Part shown: positions 43,104 through 55,329 of the stretch, piece by piece
Layout: every line of letters starts with the position of its first letter
Position numbering within the stretch: the stretch's first letter is position 1
NCBI GenBank assembly: GCA_030549335.1
Contig: CM060193.1
Coordinates: 43,323,391-43,387,390 of the forward strand
Direction: 5' to 3'
From: Pontederia crassipes
Taxonomy: Eukaryota > Streptophyta > Magnoliopsida > Commelinales > Pontederiaceae
Length of the DNA stretch: 64,000 bases
Position numbers and translations under genes: made by a program
Notes under the pieces: model-generated
What the model was told of the DNA's origin: nothing
The model's database searches: none
The model's input: the letters and a program-made list of their open reading frames with translations, nothing else

Positions 43104-43118
43104 AATTCCCCCAATCTT
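43104..43118 (-). other. Polypurine tract of the Athila-like element
   Basis: AAGATTGGGGGAATT on the minus strand directly precedes the 3' LTR, as needed for plus-strand priming. Confidence 0.7.
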
Positions 43119-45236
43119 GAGTCAATGCTTGTCCCCAAGCAGAAGTTAGAAATTTAGAACAAAATATTCAATTAGATCAGCCACACAAGGAAAGTAGACA
43201 GTCTTAACAATAAGGATCCCCTTATGCACAAAAGTCTAGACATCATTTAGCACATTTTAACATGGTTTAATTTCACTCAAAGTAGAGTCATTGAATAGAT
43301 GATTCTAAGGGAGGTTTTTGCCCCTCCAACCACATCCTTCTTAATTCTACAACAAGTCTCTCTAGGTTTAAGCATCCATATTAAAGTTTAGACATACGGT
43401 TATTTCCAATTTCACTTTCATTTCTTTCATCATTTTTTTCTTTGTTTGCAACTTCATATTTACTTTCCCTTTTTGACTCCCACAAACTTAAAGCAAGAGT
43501 AACCATTTGGATGAAAATATGCTCAATAGCTCTGTGATTATACATAGTGGTTGCGCATATTTTATGCAGTAGGTTCAGAATTTTTTTAAAAAAGATTTTT
43601 TTACTCCTCCTTATACTCTTACTTAAGATAGGGGTAGGGATTTCATAATTTGAACTTACTGTACTTTCACTTTCCCTTTACTTTAATTTACTTTGGAAAT
43701 TTGGAGCCGCAGTTACTTGTGGATGCTTAAAACTAGAAGACCGAGAGTAAGTTCAAGATTGGCAATCACCACTTTGACTCAGCTTAGAGGATTTAATTAC
43801 TTTAGGAATTCCAGTAAAGGGATGTCTAGAGCATGTCATATACATAGGTCTTGTGCTATAGGCTAATCTATTTCTTATGCTCTCTAACTACTGCCTGAGG
43901 GGTTCGCAATTATCTATGTAGAGGAAAAATTTTAAGCAAGTATTTTTTAGTAGATAAAAAATTTCATAATGAACAACAAAGGACATAAGAATCATTTAGT
44001 TTAGGAGGGTCAAAATAATAGGAGTTCAAAATTAAATGAGAAATTTTTATAACAAAATCATGGTATATTGTTGGCTCTCCTAAACTTATTACTGACACTG
44101 ACCTAAGTGTCAGAACAAGCATGGGAGAGACTGGGGTTACTAGTTGGAGGGAGGAAAGTTGGAGGCGAGGAGGACTTCCAACTTGATATTGATATCCTAC
44201 AGGAGTACCATTTGTTTCTTTTGATTCTTTCTGAGCAACTTGAGTTATCAGGCCAGTGACTTCTTCTGTTGAATTTGATGGGCGAAGACCGAGCCAGGGA
44301 TTGTCTTCTTTGAAATGGGGGCATCGTCCTCATCAGAGGGTGGAACTTGTACATCCTGCAGAAGGGGAGAAGTCAATGGTGATGGAGATTTTGAAAGAGG
44401 GCTGATCTGCGGCTGCACTGGAGACTCTGACTGCAAAGGTGAAGAGGCTTGTGGTTCATTCACTGGGGAAGAAATAGCATCTTCGGTAGGAGATTGTTCT
44501 TTTGCAGGGGTATGTCAGGTGATACTGGAAGTGTCTTGCTAACGAAAGTAGTGGGGGCAGGAGTTCTTGATCTTCAGAATCATTGAGGATTGCTAGGATT
44601 GGAAGAGGTGCCAGGGGCTTGACGAGACTTCAAGAGTGGCATTACAAGTATCAAATTTGTGCCTGAGGCGACTGAGGTTCTAGCGGGGTTAATTAGGCAA
44701 AGGAACTAATTCATTGGTGGGACCGATATGCAGATAATAGGTATCCTAATTTGACCATGCGCATGTGGATGAAGGTTCTAATGTTGAGGGTTCCTCATGA
44801 TAAGAAGTCTAGTTGGTTGAAATCCACATTACAGGTCTAGGTGATCGGTGTAACAAGACCTCTTAGAATAACATGGCCTCTTTTTTGAGTAGTAATACAA
44901 GACAAGAATTTAATGAAAATGTTGCCAATGTCATCTGTTTTCAGTGAAAATGGACCAGCTAATCAAGAGTTCAGGTTCACTCACTCTGGACTCAGTATTT
45001 TCTCGTCCAAACAATGTATTTGCTAGAACGCGATGAAAATATCAGACTATAGGGTAAGAAATAGATGCAGACTTAGCCTTGTTACGGATGAGGTTCTTCT
45101 CGGCGGTGATAGCGGTCCAGATCATGTCATAGCTTGGAGTCACGGAGGGTGCAGAGCAGTAAGGAAGACCCATCACGTCATAAAATCGGCGAAATATTCA
45201 GTTGTTGTGAGAAATCTGTGCAGATATTGGAAATAG
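43119..45236 (-). pseudogene. Athila third ORF (C-terminal part), degenerate
   Basis: Minus-strand translation near 44980-45180 gives PSYDMIWTAITAEKNLIRNK and then RVLANTLFGRENTESRVSEP, an ATHILA ORF-type pattern with several stops. A proline/serine-rich tail lies at 44248-44463 (PISKKT). The function of this ORF is not established; in Athila elements it occupies the extra or env-like position. The remainder toward the PPT is non-coding. Confidence 0.6.
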
Positions 45237-46798
45237 TCAGTATTTGCATACTAGATACGCATATGTGAAGATCGGATTCCCTTTTATCAAAATGTAAATA
45301 AGTTTTAAATTTATAATCCCAACTACACTTCTAAGATTGCAAGTATACAACCATCGTCGATGTATAGATCGGGGTCGAACCACCAAAGAGAGAAGTTGTA
45401 TTTGTCTTTAGGCTTATGTAACAATGAAAGAAGAGAATCTAATTTTTATAGTAAGAGAAATAAGGGTGTATTTTTATATTTTAAATTTTGTAATTTGTTT
45501 GTTATTTTCGTATTTAACTAGAAAACTTGAGGAAAACAAAACCTAAAGTAAAGTCTCATTGCTCAATAGTATGTAGAATAGAGGCACGAGGGATCATTCT
45601 TATGGGGGAACTTGACAAACAAATGTTATTTCTTTTAAGGTTGCATTCGGATGACGATACTAATAGCGGGCACTTCTCATTCTCATGAAAAGTATCCTTT
45701 GGTTCTCCTACTCTTGTATTCGAACCGAGCTAGTTCACCAATAGGTGATATCATATTAGAAGTCCGTAGAAACCCTCTTTCGATTCGTTCTACTTAGGAA
45801 TATAGAAATCAATACTAAAATTCTTCCTCCTCGCAACCATGCTAACATTTCGGCTCATAGCATATTATTAATGACATATGCTCCCCTCTTAGGGAAACCG
45901 TCGCATGAAGAAGAAGAACTTGCAAATAGGGCATTCTTAAGGTAAGCAATAAGATCAAATGCCATGAAAGTAAAACATCCGAAATCGAATAAGAACATCA
46001 AACCGAGTCCAAACTCATCAAATGATCCGTCAGTCTCATTGGCTGATTAGATATACATAACTATGGATATGACAACACAAAACATCATCATCCTAACAGA
46101 AAACATCATCAATAGAGAAAACTAAAAAAAGCAATCGAAAAGAAGTGGGAAAAGTAGAAAATACAACAAGCAACACTAGGATTAGAGCTCCAGCTTCCCC
46201 TCTCAGCTCAGCTGGTCTTTTTCCTCTCCAAAATGACTTCTCCCCTTCCTACAGGTTGGCCTCCTCCATACCTCCAGGTACCTCACATTGCCTCTCGATG
46301 ATTGTTTACCAACCCCCACTCTTCCTTGAGACATTATTTTCTTTTTATATCATGGCATCACTTCTGTCCACCATTGGATTTTTGACACTTGTCCCTTTTT
46401 CGACATCTACTTTTTATTCAATGTGTGACACCTATATAGTCTGATATATCACATTCTCTTTTATTCCTCTTTTTTTCCATCAGGCAAGTGGATATGTTAC
46501 ACTGTCTACACCATGCAGCAAGTTTATCCTTTTTCTATAGAGACAGTTTGCATTCTCTGCCAGACGTCAGACTGTTTGTCTTTTTTCGTCAGCTCAAGGT
46601 CTTAGCAACGCCAGATACCCTCATGTAGGGACTCTTTTAACTTGGCTGTCGGATACTCCCATGCAACATGAGGGTACCTACTGGAAGACAAAAGTTTATA
46701 AATTTAGAAAATTTTATCTATGTTTTTAGCAAAAGTGCTAAGTTGACATAGAAATTTCATATAACAAGTAAAAGGTTAAAAATGTAGATTTTATGTCA
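45237..46798 (-). mobile_element. Solo-LTR-like segment inserted in the third ORF
   Basis: TATTTGCATAC..AGATACGCATATGTGAAGAT, AAATAAGTTTTAAATTT, GAGGCACGAGGGATCATT and TCTTAGGGAAACCGTCGCAT follow the order of the flanking LTRs, with clearly lower identity. Length (about 1.56 kb) matches a whole LTR. The right edge ends in TGTCA, compatible with an LTR start TGACA on the minus strand. The left edge and the target duplication could not be fixed. Sequence typical of the third ORF stops at one side (46825) and resumes at the other (45236). Confidence 0.6.
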
Positions 46799-46824
46799 TT
46801 TAATTACAACATAAATCAAGAAAA

Positions 46825-47170
46825 TCATACTTCTATCCTAACCGTAATGAGTAAGAAATCCATGTCATCACTAGTGAAGTTAGTTTTGAACAGCCGGAAT
46901 GTGATCATCTTTTTCTTCTCTTCTATAATGATGGATCTCAAAAGTTCCTGAGCTAGCTCGGGTAAGTGTGACAACGAGAGAAAAAGAATTTCCATGTGTT
47001 TATGCAAGAAGTAAAAAAAATCGAAATCATCATGAAAACCTAGAGTTTCTAAAGCAATAATATCTAGGTACTTGGTAGTAGGGAATGAACGGTGAATGAG
47101 ATTTGAGTACTTGATTTGATGTGTATCTGCATCTTTATGTAAATTTAAAGCTGAAAGGCATTCATCTTCA
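46825..47170 (-). pseudogene. Athila third ORF (N-terminal part), degenerate
   Basis: The minus-strand reading changes abruptly after LTNLLHKDAYFNFEDECLSA (RT/RNase H start). It becomes YLDIIALETLGFHDDFDFFY and then FRLFKTNFTSDDMDFLL, which resembles the start of the Athila third ORF. The RNase H and integrase segments that should lie between are missing, so an internal deletion joins the two. Confidence 0.5.
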
Positions 47171-49420
47171 AAATTGAAATATGCATCTTTATGTAGTAGA
47201 TTCGTGAGAGGCCTTGCAATCTTTAAGAAATCTTTTATGAAACAACGATAGAACCCTACATGCCCCAAGAAACTATGGATACCCTTAATGTTGATAGGTG
47301 GGGGTAACTAGGCAATAACTTCAATCTTTGTTGGGTCCACTTCAATCCCTTTGTTCGATATAACATGTCCAAGAATAAACCCTTGCTGAACCATAAAATG
47401 ACACTACTCCCAATTCAAAACCAAGTTAACATCTTCACATCTTTGTACCACTTAATCAATATTGGTTAGACATTGAGAGGAGGATGAACCAGACACAAAA
47501 AAATCATCCATAAAAACCTCCATAATGTTTTCAACGAAGTCCAAAAAAATAACAGCCATGCAACATTGAAAAGTAGCTGGTGCATTACATAAACTAAACG
47601 GCATTCTACGATATGCAAAGGTACCATAAGGGCAAGTAAAGGTAGTTTTTTCTCGGTCAGTAGGGTGTATAGATATTTGCAGAAAACTAGAGAATCCATC
47701 AAGATCAGTGTTTTTAAAACCGAACCGGATCGGCCGGTCCGACCGGTTCAACCGTGAATCGGCCGTCGGTCCGATCAGCCGGTTTAATATCAAAACCCAT
47801 TTTTTGAAAAAAATCGAGAAGAACTGTTCGACCCGGGCAAAACCGGTTTGAACAGGGTTTTGAAAAAAAATCGGGAAGAACTAGTTCGACCCGGGCAAAA
47901 CCAGGTTGAACCGAAAAATCGGTTTTTTCAGATCAATAAAATTTGTTGTTATATGGAAAGAAATTATAAAATAAGGAAGGTATAATAATGATATAAATGT
48001 GAAAAAACTAGAAAGTATAAGATATTAGGAAATAGATATGATGTGTGAAATAGAAAAGGAAATTAATTATAAGGAAATTATATTTCAAATTTGTGGGTAA
48101 AAATAAAGGTGAAAGGAAGATTAGAAAGTATAAAAACTAGGAAAGTAATAATCAAGAAATTAAATTTGAAATTAATGAATAAAAAAGGAAAGAAAATAAA
48201 TATACAAAGAAAAAATATTTACAAAATTCTACATAAAATATTTTAAAAATAAGAAAATTGTTTCATTAAATTATTATAATAAATATATGCTTAAATTTTG
48301 CATGATTATTATTAGGACATGGGGTCAAAGTTTCTTAATATTAATTAAAATACAAAATATGTATGGTTGACTATATGTAATGTCAAGATATTTTGTCATC
48401 CCTCTATTTATTTGTCTGAGTTCTAAGTTCTTGAATGAAAATAGGTTAAATATAATTCATAAATTTTGAAGTTGATGATTTTAAAAAATATGAATATAAT
48501 TAATTAGGAAAATGGAAACTTCTTCTTTTTTTGTTCTGCACATGTTATTATAGATTATTTTACAAGTAATTTAGGTGTGATCGATCCATAATTATTTACA
48601 TTTAAAAATATGAAATATAAAGTTCGAAGTTCCAAACTTTTTTTATTCTACATGTGTTATTTACATGTAAAAATAATTTATTTAATATTGTATATTTTAG
48701 GTATACTATAGTTTTTTAAAAAAATCTAAATATTATTATTTTAATAAAAATCCAGTTCAATCCGATCGAACCTGTTTGAACCGGTCAAACCATGACCCAA
48801 TTTCTTGATCGATTTGATTTTCGGTCCGATTTTAAAAATATTGATCCAGATAGAAAAATAATCATGCATGGCAAGTCTTTCAAGCATTTGATCAAGAAAA
48901 GGTAAAGAAAAATTATCTTTTCTTTGCGAAAATCGATACACATTCGCCAACCTGTGATTGTTCGTATAGCTATAATTTCCCCTTTTGTATTCTCAACTAC
49001 TGTCATTTTTTCCTTTTTTAAAACTACCTGAATTGGACTAACCCATTGACTAAAATGGAGTAAATTAAACTAGAGTCTAAAAGTTTTAGGACCTCCTTTT
49101 TAAATACTACTTGTTAGTTAGGGTTTAGTCTTTGTTGTCCTTCCTAGATGGTTTCATATTGTCTTCAAGTGGAATTCTATGCATGCAAAGTGAGGAACTA
49201 ATACCTTTAATGTTGGTCATGGAATGGCTTTTCTATGTTTACTAAGGACTGCAAGAAGATCAGTCGTCTGTCCTTTCCCTGCAATAGAGTTGACAATGAC
49301 AGGTAATGTAAAGTTTTCGTCCAGAAATTCATACCTCGGAGTGGAGAGAAGCTCCTTAATCTCCACTTTTGAAAGAACATTAGAAGTTGAAGAAGACAAC
49401 GGGATCGAAAAGATGAAGCA
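47170..49420 (-). pseudogene. Reverse transcriptase of the Athila-like element, disrupted
   Basis: Minus strand. The leading region (TLPVIVNS, LLAVLSKHRKAI) is at 49217-49399. RT fingers start near 48950 (LPFLDQMLERLAMHDYFS). After the hAT interruption at 47706-48843 comes EKTTFTCPYGTFAYRRMPF and the catalytic FMDD box near 47505. Then GHVGFYRCFIKDFLKIARPL runs to 47170. Frameshifts and an insertion prevent expression. Confidence 0.8.
47706..48843. mobile_element. Non-autonomous hAT-like element inside RT
   Basis: 1138 bp. The ends are CAGTGTTTTTAAAACCGAAC and, read inward, CAATATTTTTAAAATCGGAC. GGTCCGACCGGTTCAACCG-type motifs are subterminal at both ends. The flanks are ATCAAGAT (47698-47705) and ATCCAGAT (48844-48851), an 8-bp duplication with one mismatch. 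The interior is AT-rich without a transposase. Confidence 0.75.
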
Positions 49421-49600
49421 TATCCGGCTCTTGAGGAGGAGTATCGTGAGAATTTATCATGACTAAGTAAATTTCTCCTTGAGGATAATCAATATGCTCA
49501 CTTACTTCAGATGTTAAACATCGCTGAAGAGGATCTAGAATTGCAATCAATGCAACCACTTCTCTGGTAGCCTCATCTATTACATCGGAGGTTTCACTCT

Positions 49601-49882
49601 TCATACACTAAAGATCTCATGACCTGGAAGGTTGAACTCAATCCGGTCTTCTCCTAATTGAAATGAGAGTCGATCATTTTTCACATCTATAACTGCTCCA
49701 GTTGTGGCAAGGAATGAGCGTCCTAAGATCAGAGGTACATTGTTGTCTTTATCTATGTCCAGTACTACGAAATCAGCAAGAATATAGAATTTGCCAACTT
49801 TGATCGGGATATCTTCCATGATGCCATGGGGTCTTTTGACTGATGTATCTGCAAGCTGGAGAGTTAGGTTGGTCAATTTCAA
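49601..49882 (-). pseudogene. Retropepsin-like aspartic protease segment
   Basis: A 93-codon minus frame reads TLQLADTSVKRPHGIMEDIP, FYILADFVVLDID and VPLILGRSFLATTGAVIDVK. This is the typical pepsin-like fold region of plant Ty3 polyproteins, between gag and RT. The catalytic DTG-type loop would lie upstream, where the frame is broken. Confidence 0.75.
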
Positions 49883-49899
49883 ATTTCCAGCATCCAGTC

Positions 49900-51940
49900 G
49901 CTTGCAGAGGGATAAGGGTATTAAACTAACACTTGTCCTAAGATCACATAAGGCTTGTCTACTCGAAGATTCCCTATTTCATAGGGTATTGAAAAACTCT
50001 CCGAGTCTTTCAATTTTGGTAGTAACTTATTTTAAATGACAGCTCACCTCCTAAGTTAGAGCTATGGTCTCATGGATATCTATTTTCCTTTTCTCGAAAA
50101 GGATTTCTTTAAAAAAATTGGCGTAGGAGCGCATCTACTGAATAGCTTCAACAAATGAAATATTGATATGTAATTTCTTTATGATCTCCATGAATCTGGC
50201 GAATTGTCGATCATTCTGAGATTTAGAGAGCCTATAGGGAAAAGGAATTAAGTTGATGTCGGAATTGCTCGCCTGTTTTGACTCTAGTACTACTTGAGGC
50301 ATGTTTGCCTTTGAAATATTTGAAGGCGTAGGTACTTGAGCTTTCTCGAGTCTCACTGGTTCTGCAAGTTGTTTCCCACTCCGTAACTCAATTGCTTTAC
50401 ATTGTTCCATAAGATTTACTTCAAGTTAGCCTGGAAATGTTCATGGGGTGCGCGAAGATGAACTGACTTGCTGAGCTATCTGGTTTTCAAGTATTTTGTT
50501 GTGTGCGGCTAAACTTTCGAGCTTCGAAGACATCATAAACTCATTTTGTTGTTCTTGTTGCTTCATCAAATTTTCCAGCAAAGTTTCAAGGCTAGATTTT
50601 TCTTCAACAGATACCTCTGATCTAAGTAATGAAGGTTGAGGTAATGTTAAGTAAGGTGGTGGTACATTTTGCGATAATGTTTGTGGCGTTGAAGGCCTCT
50701 AATGTTGTGTGGGTCAGAGGTTGAGGTGCTCCTTGATAATTGTTGCCGCCATAAGAGAGGAGCGGACTGGATTTGATGAAAGACCTCCATGGTTTCTATA
50801 CACCTTGCGATTGATTTTGTCCTCTTGATACTGTTGCTGGTTTTGACCATAAGGTACAAGCACATTCATTTGCTCACTAGGTACTTCCTATACTTGATAG
50901 GCAATCATCGTGCAGCTAGTAATCATATGGTCAGGTGATCCATAGTTGTCACACCAAGTAGGGTTTGAATTCAGGCTGATAGGTATGGCTTCTGCTGAGT
51001 ATACATTAAAGAATTCTGATTGTGTAGATTTATGATGACTCATCGCCCTTTGTATAAGCCATTCGACTCTAGCATAAAACTCATCCCAATTGTTAGTTCT
51101 TGGTGTCTTGTTAGAATCTGATTGATGATGATTTGTCCTATCCAACATCCAATTGTGATGATTAATACTGACTTCTTAGATATAGCCATCTTCTTGATTG
51201 CTGCTCATAAATGTACCACCCTCAGTAGAATCTAGGGTATTCTTACATTGAGGAGTAAAACCACTGTAGAATTTTTGAACTATCATCCACTTCATGAATC
51301 TGTGGTGAGGACACTTTCTCAACATGTCATTGAATCTTTCCCAGGTTTCATAGATTGACTCTGTTTCCCATTGGTAGAACGGCGTGATCTAATTTCTCAT
51401 TGTATTATTCTCCCAAGAGGAAAGAAATGAGTCAGAAATGTTGATAGAAGTTCATCCTAGGTCTAAATTGTTTTAGACGCCAAAGATCGTATCCAAGTCT
51501 TGGCTCTATCTTTTAGAGAAAAAGGGAATAATCGGAGTTTGATAGCATATGTGGTGACATCATTACATTTGAAGGTATCACAAATCTTGTAATGAGGTGC
51601 TGATTTGGATCCTCGTTAGGTAGGCCTGTATATGCATTGTTGCTCAGGACTTATAGTAGTGGCGGGTTCAGCTGAAAATTGTTGGCCTGAATATCTGGTC
51701 TAACGATACTAGAGGCTAGACCAATAGCATTTGGCATACAAAACTCTTCCAAAGGTTGCAAAGCGTCAGAGTTGTGCTCTTATTCTCAAGTGTTCTGATG
51801 GGCTCTCCGAACTCATTGATTTCGATCTCTTTCAAGTTTAAGGTCCAAGAATTTTTCATCCTCATTAATGGAGTTTTACATGCACGACTCACGAAAACAA
51901 GGGTATTAACAAGCAATATTTACAAAGAAAATGACTGATA
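49900..51940 (-). pseudogene. Gag region of the Athila-like element
   Basis: Several minus frames carry parts of gag. 50135-50410 has AIELRSGKQLAEP and QFARFMEIIKKLHINISF, the gag-to-protease linker common in Athila. 50888-51148 has one CxNxC-like trace (WCDNYGSPDHMITSC). Stops and shifts break it throughout. Confidence 0.65.
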
Positions 51941-52057
51941 GAAAATGGTATATAACTAATTCTAAAAGGGAATGGTTGAAAATGCAAAAATTGTGTATAA
52001 CATAGTGATGTTAGATTCAACTCGATCAACAGTATTAAAGAAATAAATTCAAAATTC

Positions 52058-52075
52058 TCCCCGACAACGACGCCA
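52058..52075 (-). other. Primer binding site of the Athila-like element
   Basis: TGGCGTCGTTGTCGGGGA on the minus strand, about 11 bp inside the 5' LTR. It differs by two C-to-T changes from TGGCGCCGTTGCCGGGGA, the primer site known from Athila and Tat elements. Confidence 0.8.
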
Positions 52076-52086
52076 AAAACTTGTTG

Positions 52087-53574
52087 TGATTATAATGTAG
52101 TTGTGGGTACCACAATAACATAATATGCAAATATGTGTGCTTCCCTTGGGGCAACCAGTATTTGCATATGAGATACAAGTATGTGAAAATAGAATTTCCT
52201 CTTACATAAATGTAAACAAGTTTTAAATTTGTAATTCCAATGACACTTCTCAGGTCTCAGGTATACAACTATTGTCGACATACAGATTGGGGTCGAACCA
52301 CAAGGAGAGGACTGAACGTATTTTTATATTCTTATCGAAAGAGTTTGGTTTGTAAAGATAGATGACAAGTAAATGTAATCGACTGAAAGGTAATGGTGTG
52401 TATTTGGTAATTTTTGGATTTATAATTTTTTGGTTGTTTTTGTATTTTACTTTGATAATGCAAAAAAATAATCTCAAAATTAAAAGTTGTGTAACTAAGC
52501 GTATGCAAAGTAGAGGCACGAGGGATCATTTTACGATGAACTTGGTGAATAGATGCTACTTCCTTATAATCCACACTTGGATGCCGACATTCAAAGTGAA
52601 TCCCTTTGCTATTTAAGTAAAACTACATCAAAAGTTCATGAGGTTCCTCCCTCGATTCACCCCTGAAAAAAATAATTATATTCAAGGGTCTCCCCCATTA
52701 CAATCAGCTAACCTTTCGATTCATGGCTAGACTGTTCGCAACATATGCCCCTTCTTAGGAGAACAGACACGCAGGGAAGAGACTCAAAACACAACATTTA
52801 TCAGATAAGCGATAGGATTAGTGCTATGCAAAATAAAACATCCAAAATCATAGAAGTATCAAAACCAAGTTGAAATCCATCAATGACCCCTCAGTCTCAT
52901 TAGTTGATTAGCTCGACATACTGAGTTTAAACTTCAAACTAAGAGTAACCTTGATACAATAAGACATAGTGCGAAAACGAAAGCGAAGATTAAAGCTAAA
53001 GTTCATAGTGTCGAGTGAGCTACTCGGAGATGATCCAGCCTTCCTCATTAGCTCAGCTGCTCCGTCCTCCTTCTCCAATGGCTCCCTTTTGTCCAGCATT
53101 TTTCCAGCCCTCTTCTCAGTTGTCTCCGCTGCCCTCTTACACCTCCTCTTCTCTTTTGAGTCTCCTTTGATACATGACATCTATCTTGATATGATTTTCA
53201 ACCTTCTGATGCTTGACAGGTGTCTCGCTCGTACTCTGCCTACTGCCTACTGATTCTGTGGGCCAAGCAGTACGCACAGATGTGCGACACCTGTGGTGTA
53301 AAACATTTTTGCTCAAATATAGAATACATTCCTTTGGTCATGTGGCATTAGTTATGCCCTTTCCTGCAACTAGCGCTTATATAAAGAATCGCCCACACTT
53401 TTATGACAGAGAGAGAATTATCAACTGAAATATCGAGAATACATAGGTCCTGGCTGGAAATGATCATATGGCTTGATATTCTGAAAAGTTTGAAAAAATT
53501 CCGAATACATATAATTCAAGTTGCATTTATATGCTACTAGAGGATAGTTAGTGACTTTTTCCATGAAGTCATCA
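52087..53574 (-). repeat. 5' LTR of the Athila-like element
   Basis: 1488 bp. It is colinear with 41515-43103 apart from substitutions and a deletion of about 80 bp near 52602, where the 3' LTR has CACTCTCATAAAAGG and following sequence. It ends GTCATCA immediately before the ACATG duplication. Confidence 0.9.
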
Positions 53575-55320
53575 ACATGCGACAACTAAGGGATACATTT
53601 TTCTCTCGAACAGGAGTCACTGACACTATGAAGCCAAAAAGTCATTTGATCCAATAGTATTCCGTTATATAGGAACAGATTTGATAAATACATGCGTAAC
53701 CCATTTCTTGAAATATATGTCCAGATAGGAGTTTTGAAAATCCAAACCACACTCCTTCATATACGAATCCAATAGACGTAGGAATTTGTCGAACGAATCA
53801 CACTCCTTCATATACGAATACGAAAACAAAAAAATCTAATGCATCGAACTCTTTCATGCTTACTATAACTAGTTATTTCTAGTTCGAACGAATGAAGAAT
53901 TTCAACAAACAAATGTTTTGGGTTACTCCGGATCCACTTTTCAGCCTCACTACAGACTGACCACTAGCACCTCCTTAGACACAATCCAGCCGCTACCCCA
54001 CCTCTTGGTACACATAGAGTGACTGGTGAATAGAGTACCCTCTCGGGCAGAAGGTGCCAGCGTCGAAATATGTGATCGAAGTTTTAAAACCAGGGATCAT
54101 CTCTCAAAAAATAGAAAACAAGAGAAGCACAAGTGCACCCCTCTCGGCTAAACCTTGGCCAACGATAATTCCTCAGCATATCCTAACACTGGCCCAACCT
54201 CTTGGCTCGAATGCTTTAGTTAGAGATAGTGAACACCCTTTCTAACGGATATCATCTTCACCGAAGCTTGTCCGAACTAAATCCACAAGTTTCAACAAAA
54301 ACATGAAATGAAGAGTAAAAGGTTCTATCGCATTGTACCTTTCGAAATGCACTCATCTCAATCTCCTAACTTGATACTTGATCTAAGGAAGATATCATCC
54401 TCTCGGGTCAAGACATAATGGATAAACAATTTGTAAAAACACATTCGGCAATCCACAATATCATAAAACCAAAATCAGCAATAAAACAATGAATACATGA
54501 TATAAGGTAATCGATTGCTACATATCATAAACTTAAAAAGATAAATTCAGAAGCATAAACATCCATCATCCTCAATCATAGCTGGTTGTTCAACTACACA
54601 TAAAGAAATAAAAAAAGAAGAAAATGAGAAGAAAGAAAAGAAGAAAGGAGATTGTTGCTGCAGCCTCCTCTTCAACAGGCTGCAATGGATTGTCTTGCCG
54701 ATTCGGATGATTGGGAACCCCTTTTATGGGCAACTCCTTTGTCCTTTTATAGCCTTAACATTTGTTGTCACATGTCAACTCATGTAGTTGTTTCTTACCT
54801 TGTTGTGCTCACTTTTTCAATTTTTGTGGTCCTCGGCTGCCTCTTTCTTAGGTGTGATATTTACAACTTTTCCAACTACTCCTTTTGTCCTCATATGCTT
54901 ATAAAGTGTAAAGGAAGCTTCCTTCTTGCAGTGCAAGGATATCTGCCAGGCTTACGTGGAAAGATATCTTTCTCAAGTTGTTTACTACTTTGGACATGTT
55001 GCATTCTTGAATTGTGCTACTTTATTTCAAATTTGCTTAAATGTCCAAATGGGGGTATACGCATGTATGCCCCACTTGGTATTGTGTAGGTGGGGGTAGC
55101 TGTCTGCATGCTCCCATAGAAATTTTTACATGAAAAACAATCAAAACAAGTAATGTTATACCAGAAATTCTGAGTACAATATTTAGAAGATCGATGTAGA
55201 AAAATCATAAAAGTTGCATTTCGACAATAAAACATTTGTTTGACCATGAGAACATAGCAAAATATGAGATGAATGCACACTGAACATAAATGAAAGGTAT
55301 ACCTAATTTCTCCATATCAA
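53575..55320 (-). mobile_element. Outer element 5' LTR, part 2
   Basis: Continuation of the LTR interrupted at 41514. It is rich in CCTCTCGG/CCTCTTGG motifs and ends with the 350-bp block also found at 36930-37270. The 145-codon frame at 54652-55089 has no recognised domain and lies in the LTR. Confidence 0.55.
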
Positions 55321-55329
55321 TATGGTGCA

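Larger units (their letters stand above)
41515..53574 (-). mobile_element. Athila-like Ty3 LTR retrotransposon, complete with LTRs
   Basis: 12.06 kb on the minus strand. A 5-bp target duplication ACATG lies at 41510-41514 and 53575-53579, both LTRs begin TG and end CA, and PBS and PPT are present. In minus-strand order: 5' LTR, PBS, gag, aspartic protease, RT, a broken third ORF, PPT, 3' LTR. A PBS of the TGGCGNCGTTGNCGGGGA type and the gag, protease and RT wording are those of the Athila lineage. No RNase H core or integrase was found. All frames carry stops and two later insertions split it, so it is dead. The LTRs differ at roughly one base in ten by eye, and one has an 80-bp deletion, so insertion is old. 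Confidence 0.88.

Noticed and set aside
54652-55089. 145-codon open frame with hydrophobic stretches, possibly a membrane protein
   Set aside because: It lies entirely in LTR sequence, and its 3' part is repeated at 36960-37080 without an open frame.
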